Below, piece by piece: positions 8,634-15,469 of a stretch of DNA of 16,894 nucleotides. The stretch is from Nostoc sp. CHAB 5715 (GTDB lineage: Bacteria > Cyanobacteriota > Cyanobacteriia > Cyanobacteriales > Nostocaceae). The translations under genes and the position numbers were made by a program. The notes below the pieces were generated by a model, which searched no databases, was not told the origin of the DNA, and saw only the letters and a program-made list of their open reading frames with translations. The stretch spans positions 1-16,894 of the forward strand of contig NZ_JAIVFR010000024.1 in assembly GCF_020829685.1 (NCBI RefSeq). The letters are read 5' to 3'. Every line of letters begins with the position of its first letter. The first letter of the stretch is position 1.

Positions 8634-8772
8634 GTTCTTAGAAATACAAGGGGCGGGCTTTTCGGCCCATCTTACAAAACCTGCAAAATCATCCTGCTTC
8701 AATACTGCTCGGGTTTTGGTGCATAGTCAGCACAATTCGCAATACTTCGGCTACGCCCTTCTCTACGAGAGG

Positions 8773-8850
8773 CTACGCTCAGGACAAGCTCAGTACAAGT
8801 TCGCAATACTTCAGCTACACTCAGGACAAGCTCAGTACAAGTTCGCAATT
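8773..8850. repeat. 42-bp tandem duplication
   Basis: A 42-bp unit starting CTACGCTCAGGACAAGCTCA (8773-8814) is followed directly by a second, partial copy (8815-8850) with one early difference (CTACGCTC against CTACACTC). An earlier fragment of the same unit (TTCGCAATACTTC) occurs near 8735. Confidence 0.85.
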
Positions 8851-8872
8851 AATGTTAAACAAAGATTGCTAT

Positions 8873-8914
8873 CTAAATCCCCGACTTTTTAAAGAAGTCG
8901 GGGATTTAGTTTTT
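8873..8914 (+). terminator. Hairpin with T-run, terminator-like
   Basis: CTAAATCCCCGACTT (8873-8887) pairs perfectly over 15 bp with AAGTCGGGGATTTAG (8895-8909) around a 7-base loop, followed by TTTTTC. It could stop transcription from the gene at 8299. Near-identical AAATCCCCGACTTC hairpins are dispersed repeats in Nostoc-like genomes, so it may simply be a repeat. Confidence 0.55.
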
Positions 8915-8988
8915 CACAAAATCTAAAAGTATTTATTTCTAGCTTGTGTTCAAGGATAAAATTCAACTTGGGCATCGAAGTTATAAGT

Positions 8989-9099
8989 CAATACAGTTCA
9001 GTTAAGCATTTCTTCCTTCTCTCTGCGTCCTTGGCGTCTTGGCGGTTCGTTAAAAAAATTGACTTTTAACATAGTTTTAGCCTTAACTGAACCGTATTG
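8989..9099. mobile_element. 111-bp MITE with 10-bp target duplication
   Basis: The terminal inverted repeats are CAATACAGTTCAGTTAAG (8989-9006) and CTTAACTGAACCGTATTG (9082-9099), 17 of 18 matching. The element is flanked exactly on both sides by the 10-bp direct repeat AGTTATAAGT (8979-8988 and 9100-9109), the hallmark of transposition. It has no coding capacity. The parent transposase family is not identified. Confidence 0.88.
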
Positions 9100-9182
9100 A
9101 GTTATAAGTAATACTTGCAAAAACTTTACCTAAACTTTATCTTTTGATTAGATTCAATAAGCAAAATCCGCAATTACTTTCT

Positions 9183-9473
9183 CAAAAGCAGCTTTGACTT
9201 TCTCAAACTCCAGTTTGCTTTCTAATTTCGGTATATTCAGCAAGCAAAAGCAGCTTTGACTTTCTCAAACTCCAGTTTGCTTTCTGATTTCGGTATATTC
9301 AGCAAGCAAAAGCAGCTTTGACTTTCTCAAACTCCAGTTTGCTTTCTAATTTCGGTATATTCAGCAAGCAAAAGCAGCTTTTACTTTCTCAAACTCCAGT
9401 TTGCTTTCTAATTTCGATATATTCAGTAAGCAAAAGCAGCTTTGACTTTTTAATTTCGGTATATTTAGCAAAT
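9183..9473. repeat. 62-bp tandem repeat array, five units
   Basis: Units start with CAAAAGCAGC at 9183, 9245, 9307, 9369 and 9431, an exact 62-bp period. The first four are nearly identical; the fifth has lost about 21 bases from its middle. Each full unit contains a small palindrome, CAAACT-cc-AGTTTG, and the sequence GGTATATTCAG. The array ends about 80 bp before the molybdopterin oxidoreductase start, so it is likely in its upstream control region or 5' untranslated region. Confidence 0.92.
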
Positions 9474-9556
9474 AGAAGGATTTTTAACTGCCTGCTACTC
9501 ATTTCCGAATCAAAACGATAGCCTAAGAGAATCCAGCAACTCACATACACTACATC

Positions 9557-11779
9557 ATGTTACCTAAACCTAAAAAGCACTGGACACCTTCAAATTGGGC
9601 AAGTTGGAAGCCATTTGGCATTGGCGAGCAGTATCCCAACAACTATTGGGAGGTATTTCGGGCAATCTGGCTATCTCGTGACAAACTACCTTATGCGTGG
9701 GATATTCTGGATAAGGGTGTCTGCGATGGTTGCGCTCTCGGAACAACCGGGATGAAGGATTGGACTTTAGATGGCATCCATCTCTGCAATGTCCGGTTGC
9801 GGCTGTTGCGGATGAATACTATGCCAGCTTTTGACCCTGTGCTATTGGAAGATGTTTCACAGTTACAAAAGCAAAAAAGTATCCAATTACGTGATTTGGG
9901 AAGACTCCCGTACCCGATGATTCGTCAACGAGGGGAAAAAGGCTTTCGCCGTGTGAGTTGGGATGAAGCTTTAGGGATAATTAGCGATCGCATTCGCACT
10001 ACCACACCAGACCGCCTCAGTTTTTATGTTACCAGTCGCGGTACTGTCAACGAAACTTATTATGCTACCCAAAAAGCTGTGCGAGCAATGGGAAGCAATA
10101 ATATTGATAATGCTGCCCGCATTTGCCATTCTCCCAGCACAGCAGGACTAAAAGCTGCTCTCGGTGCAGGAGCTACGACTTGTTCTTATAAAGACTGGAT
10201 TGGTACTGATTTATTAGTCTTCATTGGCTCTAATGTTGCCAATAATCAGCCTGTCACCGTCAAATATCTCCATTACGCTAAAAAAGCTGGCACAAAGATT
10301 GTAGTTATTAATACTTACCGCGAACCAGGAATGGAGCGCTACTGGGTTCCCTCAATTGTAGAAAGTGCCGTTTTCGGTACAAAGTTTGCCGAAGACTTCT
10401 TCTTAATCAACATGGGCGGGGATATAGCATTTTTGAATGGCACTATTAAACATATAATTGCTAACAATTGGGTAGACCAGTCATTTATAGATTTATACAC
10501 AGTTGGCTTTGCTGAACTCAAAGCATCGTTAGAAAATCAATCTTGGGAAGAATTAGAGCAGCTTTCTGGTACATCCCGCGAGTCAATGTACGCTTTTGCC
10601 AAAATGGTCAAAGAAGCGAATAAAGCCGTATTTGTTTGGAGTATGGGCATTACTCAGCATGAATGCGGTGAAGATAATGTGCGGAGTATCATTAACTTAG
10701 CTCTCACCAAAGGTTTTGTCGGTCGGGAAGGTTGCGGTTTAATGCCAATTCGCGGCCACTCTGGGGTGCAGGGTGGTGCAGAGATGGGATGTTACGCAAC
10801 AGTATTTCCTGGTGGTAAACCCATCACCCCAGAAAATGCTGCCCAATTGAGTCAACATTGGGGTTTTGAAGTGCCAGCAAGTAAAGGTTTAATTGCTCCA
10901 GAAATGATTAACGCTGCATATCAGGGACAGTTAGATGTGTTGTTTTCCGTGGGCGGGAATTTTTTAGAAGTGCTGCCAGAACCAGATTATGTGGAAGCGG
11001 CGCTGAAGCAAATACCATTGCGGGTACATATAGATATTGTTCTCTCTAGCCAGATGTTGGTGGAACCTGCTGATACTGTGGTGCTTTTACCTGCGACAAC
11101 TCGCTACGAAATACCAGGGGGAGTCACAGAAACTAACACCGAACGCCGGGTAATTTTCAGTCCAGAGATTTTGGGGCCGCGCATTGGAGAAGCGCGTCCT
11201 GAGTGGGAAGTGTTTTTAGAATTGGCAAGGCGGGTAAAGCCAGATTTGGCAGATAAGCTGGCTTTTGCTGACACAGCTGCTATCCGTCAAGAAATTGCTC
11301 AAGTTGTCCCTCAATATGCTGGTATTCAACACTTACAGCAAGCTGGCGATCAGTTTCAGTATGGTGGCTCACATTTGTGCTTTGGTTGGAATTTCCCTAC
11401 ATCGGATGGGAAGGCACACTTTGGCGTATTATTGCCACGCCAAAGAGAATTACCAGAAGGTTATTTTTTATTAGCAACGCGTCGAGGCAAACAATTTAAC
11501 AGTATGGTGCAGGAACGCAAGGATGCAATTACTGGGGCGATGCGAGAGGCAGTGCTAATGAATGCTGCTGATGCGGCACTGTTGGGTTTAAAAGATAGCG
11601 ATCGCGTCATTCTTAAGAATGATTTAGGCGAGTTGTTCTGTCAAGTCTACATTGCACCAATTCAGTCAGGAAACTTGCAAGTACATTGGCCAGAAGGGAA
11701 TGTATTACTAGATAAAAGTAAGCGATCGCTTGAAGGTGTACCTGATTATAATGCGATCGTGCGGTTGGAAAAAGTCTGA
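9557..11779 (+). CDS. FdhF/YdeP family molybdopterin oxidoreductase
   Basis: A cytoplasmic oxidoreductase of 740 residues related to formate dehydrogenase H and E. coli YdeP; the physiological substrate is unknown. Near the N-terminus are C56 and C59 (CDGC) and C77 (HLCNVR), the remnant or variant of the iron-sulfur site; the usual fourth cysteine is not apparent. The probable molybdenum ligand is C190 in DNAARICHSPS, at the place where E. coli FdhF has selenocysteine. Further family marks are GTDLLVFIGSNVANNQP, VWSMGITQHE, GLMPIRGHSGVQGGAEMG and a C-terminal cofactor-binding domain with RRGKQFNSMV. There is no Tat signal, consistent with a cytoplasmic location. ATG at 9557 has no clear ribosome-binding site but the N-terminus matches the family. 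It stands alone, with no accessory subunit or formate transporter nearby. Formate dehydrogenase is a common label but not demonstrated. Confidence 0.88.
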   Translation: MLPKPKKHWTPSNWASWKPFGIGEQYPNNYWEVFRAIWLSRDKLPYAWDILDKGVCDGCALGTTGMKDWTLDGIHLCNVRLRLLRMNTMPAFDPVLLEDVSQLQKQKSIQLRDLGRLPYPMIRQRGEKGFRRVSWDEALGIISDRIRTTTPDRLSFYVTSRGTVNETYYATQKAVRAMGSNNIDNAARICHSPSTAGLKAALGAGATTCSYKDWIGTDLLVFIGSNVANNQPVTVKYLHYAKKAGTKIVVINTYREPGMERYWVPSIVESAVFGTKFAEDFFLINMGGDIAFLNGTIKHIIANNWVDQSFIDLYTVGFAELKASLENQSWEELEQLSGTSRESMYAFAKMVKEANKAVFVWSMGITQHECGEDNVRSIINLALTKGFVGREGCGLMPIRGHSGVQGGAEMGCYATVFPGGKPITPENAAQLSQHWGFEVPASKGLIAPEMINAAYQGQLDVLFSVGGNFLEVLPEPDYVEAALKQIPLRVHIDIVLSSQMLVEPADTVVLLPATTRYEIPGGVTETNTERRVIFSPEILGPRIGEARPEWEVFLELARRVKPDLADKLAFADTAAIRQEIAQVVPQYAGIQHLQQAGDQFQYGGSHLCFGWNFPTSDGKAHFGVLLPRQRELPEGYFLLATRRGKQFNSMVQERKDAITGAMREAVLMNAADAALLGLKDSDRVILKNDLGELFCQVYIAPIQSGNLQVHWPEGNVLLDKSKRSLEGVPDYNAIVRLEKV

Positions 11780-11800
11780 ATCAAGTCTCATTTTCCCAAT

Positions 11801-12096
11801 TTATTTCAACCACATCTATCGTAGGGGCACAGAAAAAGCTCATACGTGTAAACTTAACGTAAAAGTGTTGTCCCGCAAGGAACTTAAGTTCCTTGCTAAT
11901 AGCGAAAGTCATCTTTTAGATGACTAAATTTCTAAAAATCTTTAGTCTACTTCAGTAGACTTTAGCTATTAGCCTTGAACTTTAGTTCAAGGCGGGTAAG
12001 GAAGCCAACAGTTAAGCTATTTCTAGCTTAAGTTGACACCAATGAGCATTGCTGTGCCCCTACAACCTGATCTATTTACCTGAAAATAGCTGTAAT
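11801..12096. repeat. Nested-palindrome structured repeat, copy A
   Basis: A non-coding element of about 296 bp, present again at 15157-15469 (copy B). It folds as nested stems: GTAGGGGCACA (11821-11831) with TGTGCCCCTAC (12053-12063), a 20-bp stem 11838-11857 with 12028-12047 (17 of 20 matching), and an inner multiloop. The inner hairpins include AAGGAACTT/AAGTTCCTT, AGTCATCT/AGATGACT, AGTCTAC/GTAGACT and CTTGAACT/AGTTCAAG, with GCTAATAG/CTATTAGC closing two of them. It starts about 20 bp after the oxidoreductase stop and its left outer end is more diverged than that of copy B. It may be a non-autonomous mobile element or a structured RNA. Confidence 0.85.
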
Positions 12097-12134
12097 TTTC
12101 TACTTTCAGTTATCCCCAATTCTAGAAAGTATTG

Positions 12135-12246
12135 GGCGTTGCTGAATTGAAATATGAATCTGGATGTAGAGACGTAGCACTGCTACGTCTCTACAAGGAT
12201 TTTGGTATTATGCAAAATCATTTTCATAGATGGAATCAGCAACGCC
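12135..12246. mobile_element. 112-bp MITE with 8-bp target duplication
   Basis: It begins GGCGTTGCTGA and ends with its exact complement TCAGCAACGCC. The 8-bp direct repeat AAGTATTG flanks it on both sides (12127-12134 and 12247-12254). Inside is a perfect 14-bp hairpin, GTAGAGACGTAGCA/TGCTACGTCTCTAC with a single-base gap (12175-12194 region), a palindrome common in Nostoc DNA. No coding capacity. It lies just downstream of the carotenoid-protein gene. The end sequence is shared with the solo end at 8597. Confidence 0.88.
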
Positions 12247-12271
12247 AAGTATTGAAAGTTCTTGGACTTAA

Positions 12272-12709
12272 CTAACCGAACGCTTGCACCACAGTCAGCA
12301 TAAAATTAATCCGTTGCTCAAACTCTAGCTGTTTGATCAATGCGACAAATTCATCTGTTTCACCAGTTAGTTGATAATCGGAGGGCACTTGAATGATGCT
12401 TCCATCCTCCATTCCTTGCGCCAGCAGAAACCAAACGTCTAATTTGGTATTGGGACTTACACTATTATAGGTTTGGTTTGCACCATTAATAATGTCCCGT
12501 TGTGCTTGCAGTTGCTCTTCTTGAGACAAGTCTTGGATTTGGTCGAACACTGCTTTAGCTATAGCTTCTACGCTTTCAGGAGGTGCCGGGTTTAGCTGCT
12601 CTTTAAGATCGAGATAACCGAACCAAAGTAGGGCTAGCTGAGTATCTACATCAAAGCCTTGAAAAGTTTCTAAAGCTGGTCTTGTTGCTTCATCAACTGT
12701 GTAAGTCAT
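12272..12709 (-). CDS. Helical carotenoid protein (OCP N-terminal domain homologue)
   Basis: A 145-residue stand-alone homologue of the N-terminal, carotenoid-binding domain of orange carotenoid protein, involved in quenching excess light energy or singlet oxygen. Residues equivalent to the carotenoid-contacting Y44 and W110 of OCP are visible as Y32 (LLWFGYLDL) and W93 ([10 protein letters not shown]). The C-terminal sensor domain of OCP is absent here, as expected for the HCP family, and no C-terminal-domain partner gene is adjacent. The start is taken as ATG at 12709 (MTYTVDE), because GGAG lies 6 bases upstream; a TTG four codons earlier overlaps this site. Which of the HCP paralogue groups it belongs to cannot be decided here. 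A short dyad lies 35-55 bases upstream. Confidence 0.88.
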   Translation of the reverse strand: MTYTVDEATRPALETFQGFDVDTQLALLWFGYLDLKEQLNPAPPESVEAIAKAVFDQIQDLSQEEQLQAQRDIINGANQTYNSVSPNTKLDVWFLLAQGMEDGSIIQVPSDYQLTGETDEFVALIKQLEFEQRINFMLTVVQAFG

Positions 12710-12715
12710 AAAAAA

Positions 12716-12719
12716 CTCC
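12716..12719 (-). promoter_or_regulatory. Ribosome-binding site deciding the HCP start
   Basis: GGAG read on the minus strand lies 6 bases before the ATG at 12709, and overlaps the alternative upstream TTG codon, so the ATG is the better start. Confidence 0.6.
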
Positions 12720-12743
12720 AACTAAGTTAACGCTATTTTGATT

Positions 12744-12764
12744 TTCTCAGTAAGTAACTGAGAA
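12744..12764 (-). promoter_or_regulatory. Operator-like dyad upstream of the HCP gene
   Basis: A perfect 8-bp inverted repeat, TTCTCAGT-aagta-ACTGAGAA, lies 35-55 bases before the HCP ATG. It may be an operator for a dimeric regulator or a leader hairpin. The sequence gives no way to name a factor. Confidence 0.4.
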
Positions 12765-12948
12765 ACTTTGCTTTCAGTACTTCATACAACTTAACGAACA
12801 AATGCAGTTAGATAACCCCACTTAGGGTAGGTATAACACTCACTACATAAGACAGATATAGATAACTCAAGTTGCTAGTTACAAAAATGCCTGCTTCAAT
12901 GTATGAAAAGCAAAGATAAATGTTAAGACTTTAAGTAGCGTCTATGAC

Positions 12949-13014
12949 AGTAAGCGATCGCCCGAAGAGGTTCCTGATTATAATGCGATCGTGCGTCTGG
13001 AAAAACAAACCTAG
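12949..13014 (+). pseudogene. Leftover 3' end of a second FdhF/YdeP-type gene
   Basis: The 22 codons SKRSPEEVPDYNAIVRLEKQT plus TAG closely match the C-terminus of the oxidoreductase at 9557-11779 (SKRSLEGVPDYNAIVRLEKV). DNA identity is clear but far from perfect, roughly four bases in five, so this is the tail of a diverged paralogue or an old duplication, not a recent copy. Nothing upstream of 12949 matches the gene. Confidence 0.75.
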
Positions 13015-13056
13015 ATTACGGTAAGTTTATATCACCCATCTCACCCCAAAACGTTA

Positions 13057-13176
13057 ATGCCTACACCTGAAGAAATCGCACAGTGGGAAGCAGAACACGC
13101 TGAACAAGAAAAGCAACGTGCTGAACGCCTAGCAGCAAAATTGCGAGAATTGGGTATTGATCCAGATAGCATTTAA
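13057..13176 (+). pseudogene. C-terminal tail of an Uma2-family protein, or a tiny gene
   Basis: A 39-codon frame starting MPTPEEIAQWEAEHAEQEKQ and ending KLRELGIDPDSI. This charged helical tail followed by LRELGIDPD is the usual C-terminal end of cyanobacterial Uma2-family (DUF820) predicted nucleases. The frame is open upstream only to a stop at 13012-13014, and the nuclease domain is absent. It is most likely the remnant of a truncated gene; the ATG could also allow a short helical peptide. Confidence 0.5.
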
Positions 13177-13465
13177 AGTATGTAGGCTTACTCTAAAAAT
13201 CATGGAAATTCAACCAAAGAAAACCAGAAATTATTGTAATAGAGGGGAAACAAAAGAGAAAGTATATCTAAATAAATCAATTATTGATATTGGTATAGCA
13301 ATGATTAGAAGTATTTTACAGCGCTTTTCAAGTAATTGAACTACACTACTCCCTACTCCCCACTCCCTAATTAATCCTAATGATGTAAGATTTTGCTACC
13401 GTCAACAGCGCAGATCGTTTAAGCTAGCTGAAAGATTCTTTGATTAGTGGCTTAAAGGCGGTAGT
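13177..13465. other. Spacer before the TPR gene
   Basis: AT-rich, without a recognisable gene. It holds a short heptamer run (13348-13369, ACTCCCTACTCCCCACTCCC). The plus-strand frame reaching 13339 has no recognisable content. Confidence 0.5.
13346..13370. repeat. Short CTCCCTA/CTCCCCA heptamer run
   Basis: About three units of the complementary form of the GGGGAGT heptamer, the same family as at 3071, 7991 and 14353. Confidence 0.75.
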
Positions 13466-14353
13466 GTGCCTAAACATGTTCGTTTGATTTCTTTTCTAAT
13501 GGTCTGTAGTTTATGGAGTATGCCAAAAGCCGCTAACGCGCAGGCATTAATACCCCATACATTGCAACTAGATGGGACAAAGTTAGAGAAGCAGGGGTTG
13601 AGCTTGGCACAGGAAGCGGCTCAACTCGCTCAGTTTCAGCAGGTTGAATTAGCTTTGCCACGAGCGCGGCTGGCTAGTCAGCTGGCTCCGCAGAATGATA
13701 AAGTGTGGTTGCTCTTAGGTGGATTGCAACTGCAAACCAAAGAGTTTGACGGGGCGATCGCTAGCTTGAAAAAAGCGCAATCTCTCAACCCCAAAAATGG
13801 TGATATTTTGTTTGCTATGGGTTCAGCTAATTTTCAGCAGAAAAATTACCAAGCAGCTGTTGTCAATTACCAAGATGGTTTGAAGTTAAAACCCAATGAT
13901 CCAGAGGGTTTGTTTAATTTGGGTAATGCTTACTATCTGCTGGGTCGATTGCCAGATGCGATCGCGCAGTACGATACAGCAGTCTCTCAAGATAAAAAAT
14001 TCTGGCCAGCGCTCAACAATATTGGCTTAATCAACTACGAACAGGGTAATATCCCCGAAGCAATTAAGCGATGGCAATCTGCTGTAACCCTTGATAAGCA
14101 AGCCGCAGAACCTTTATTGGCCTTAGCAGTGGCACTGTATACTAAAGGCGATCACCAACAAGGATTAAGCTTGGGAGAAGCCGCACTCCGCATCGATTCG
14201 CGCTATGCTAGTTTGGATTTCCTCAAAGAAAATCTCTGGGGCGATCGCCTACTGTCTGATACGAAAAAATTCTTAGAATTACCCCGTATTCAAGCAGCCC
14301 TACAACAACGAGAAAACTCATCATCAGCCCCTGAACAACAGCCTACTCAATAG
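13466..14353 (+). CDS. Secreted TPR-repeat protein
   Basis: A 295-residue protein with a signal peptide followed by tetratricopeptide repeats. Residues 1-25 have a short basic start (MPKHVR), a hydrophobic core and an ANA cleavage site before QALIP, so export to periplasm or thylakoid lumen is likely. About five TPR units lie between residues 66 and 240, clearest in DILFAMGSANFQQKNYQAAV, GLFNLGNAYYLLGRLPDAI and ALNNIGLINYEQGNIPEAI. The C-terminal 20 residues are low-complexity (S, E, Q, P). TPR proteins act as scaffolds for protein complexes; the partner here is not known. The start is GTG at 13466, the only in-frame start after the TAG at 13445. Its stop codon lies at the foot of a long heptamer hairpin. 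Confidence 0.82.
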   Translation: MPKHVRLISFLMVCSLWSMPKAANAQALIPHTLQLDGTKLEKQGLSLAQEAAQLAQFQQVELALPRARLASQLAPQNDKVWLLLGGLQLQTKEFDGAIASLKKAQSLNPKNGDILFAMGSANFQQKNYQAAVVNYQDGLKLKPNDPEGLFNLGNAYYLLGRLPDAIAQYDTAVSQDKKFWPALNNIGLINYEQGNIPEAIKRWQSAVTLDKQAAEPLLALAVALYTKGDHQQGLSLGEAALRIDSRYASLDFLKENLWGDRLLSDTKKFLELPRIQAALQQRENSSSAPEQQPTQ

Positions 14354-14537
14354 GAGTAGGGAGTGGGGAGTGGGGAGTGGGGAGTGGGAATGAGGAAGCA
14401 AAAGAGGCACGGGGGACAAGGTGACAAGGTGACAAGAGGTGAGAACTTGTAACAAATCTTTCCCCTTGTCCCCATGCCCAATGCCCCATGCCCAATTCCC
14501 CACTCCCCACTCCCCACTCCCTACTCCCCTCTCCTAT
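14353..14537. repeat. Inverted GGGGAGT heptamer arrays and ACAAGGTG repeats
   Basis: The left arm (14353-14394) has about five GGAGTGG units; the right arm (about 14490-14537) has the complement. Together they form an imperfect hairpin of some 45 bp per arm. The loop holds a GACAAGGT-type 8-bp repeat (about 14418-14440) and CCCATGC/CCCAATG units (14470-14500). This repeats the btpA-VKOR layout, and again lies immediately after a gene. Confidence 0.85.
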
Positions 14538-14589
14538 TACCACTTGCCTAACAGTGCCTTTTTATAGTACATATATACTAAAATATACA

Positions 14590-14628
14590 GGAACTAGTCG
14601 CCCAAAAACGTTTGCGGGCGAGTATTCC
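14590..14628 (-). terminator. Possible terminator of the response-regulator gene
   Basis: On the minus strand, downstream of the stop at 14648, an outer GGAA/TTCC and inner TCGCCC/GGGCGA stem form a hairpin with a 12-base loop, followed by an AT-rich tract (TGTATATTTTAG) and not a clean T-run. Confidence 0.45.
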
Positions 14629-14647
14629 TGAAAGAAGTCGTCAATTC

Positions 14648-15052
14648 TCAGTGGTCGTCTGTGGGTAGAAGTGCGATGATTTGGTCAACAAACTGTTGAT
14701 GGTCAACAATTGGCTTAGAAATGTAACCATCAGCACCGCTTTGCTTGAGAAAGTTTTCGCGATCGCCTTCCATAGCATGTGCCGTCACCAAAATAACGGG
14801 TAAGTTTGCTGTTTTTGGATCAGATTTTAACATTTGTGTAATTTTGATTCCATCAACAGATTTACCTTGGTAAACGCTTCTAGACAGAGAAACATCCATC
14901 AAAATCAGGTCGGCTTCTCCTGATTGGGCAATTTTTATTACTTCTTCAACATTTTCAGTGTGTTTCACACCCAAGCCGCCACGCTTGGACAAAATTTTGG
15001 AAAAAACACGAGCATTAATTAGATCGTCTTCGACAATTAAAACAGTTTTCAT
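14648..15052 (-). CDS. Single-domain response regulator (CheY/DivK-like)
   Basis: A receiver domain of 134 residues without an output domain. The active site is complete: D9/D10, phospho-acceptor D53 (LILMDVSLS), T90 (VTAHAM) and K113 (YISKPI). The VTAHAMEGDRENFLKQSGADGYISKPI section is typical of DivK- and hybrid-kinase-type receivers in cyanobacteria. The start is put at ATG 15052 (MKTVLIVEDD), where the receiver fold begins; the frame is open upstream to a TTG at 15094, but those 14 residues do not fit the family. No kinase gene is adjacent, so its partner is unknown. It is not part of the pix cluster 7 kb away, although the two receivers are similar in type. Confidence 0.85.
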   Translation of the reverse strand: MKTVLIVEDDLINARVFSKILSKRGGLGVKHTENVEEVIKIAQSGEADLILMDVSLSRSVYQGKSVDGIKITQMLKSDPKTANLPVILVTAHAMEGDRENFLKQSGADGYISKPIVDHQQFVDQIIALLPTDDH

Positions 15053-15156
15053 GAGATTTTTAGTTATAGACGTAGAGGTAAGGCGATTAGGCAATTCAAA
15101 ATTTAAAATGAGAAAATGCAGTCATGGTAAGTATCCTGGCTATGGAGTCTATACAA

Positions 15157-15469
15157 ATTACAGCAGTTTTCATGTATTTGAACCACATCTATCGTAGGGG
15201 TACAAGCCAGCTCATACGTGTCAACTTAACGTAAAAGCCATGTCCCGCAAGGAACTGAAGTTCCTTGCTAATAGCGAAAGTCATCTGAAGATGACTAAAT
15301 ATAGCCAAAAATCTTTAGTCTACTTCAGTAGACTTTAGCTATTAGCCTTGAACTTTAGTTCGAGGCGGGCGTGGAAACCAACAGATAAGCGATTTTTAGC
15401 TTAAGTTGACACCAATGAGCATTGCTAAACCCCTACCGCGTGGTCTATTTACTTGAAAATAGCTGTAAT
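15157..15469. repeat. Nested-palindrome structured repeat, copy B
   Basis: The complete-looking copy (313 bp) of the element at 11801-12096. Imperfect 30-bp terminal inverted repeats start ATTACAGC (15157) and end GCTGTAAT (15469). Inside are GTAGGGGT (15194-15201) with ACCCCTAC (15429-15436), a 20-bp stem 15210-15229 with 15401-15420 (18 of 20 matching), and CCCGC (15244-15248) with GCGGG (15365-15369). Four inner hairpins lie at 15249-15266, 15279-15296, 15317-15334 and 15347-15364; a GCTAATAG/CTATTAGC stem (15267-15274 with 15339-15346) encloses the middle two. It has no open frame and its right edge abuts transposase-remnant sequence. Confidence 0.85.

Larger units (their letters stand above)
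8634..9182. other. Repeat-rich non-coding region
   Basis: Apart from the 42-bp duplication, terminator-like hairpin and complete MITE listed separately, this stretch has no credible gene. It contains GGCGGGC-tttt-CGGCCC-type and GGCTACGCC/GAGGCTACGC-type palindromic motifs common in Nostoc intergenic DNA, around 8650-8680 and 8750-8780. Confidence 0.5.

Noticed and set aside
8520..8892. Two plus-strand frames over the MITE end and 42-bp duplication
   Set aside because: They translate repeats (RSGQAQYKFAI twice) and start inside or beside the 8299 gene in another frame.
9183..9473. CRISPR array
   Set aside because: The 62-bp units are directly tandem and nearly identical throughout, with no unique spacers and no cas genes nearby.
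9318..9521. Plus-strand frame of 67 codons
   Set aside because: It is a translation of the 62-bp tandem array; the repeated residues come from DNA repetition.
13157..13339. Plus-strand frame of 60 codons (MIQIAFKVC...)
   Set aside because: It overlaps the Uma2-like tail, has no ribosome-binding site and no recognisable content; most likely chance in AT-rich DNA.
14343..14543. Minus-strand frame of 66 codons rich in G, W, E and P
   Set aside because: It is a translation of the GGGGAGT heptamer arrays (repeated GSGEWG-type residues), not a protein.
15053..15094. Longer response regulator starting at TTG 15094
   Set aside because: The added 14 residues precede the receiver fold and do not match the family, which starts at MKTVLIVEDD.
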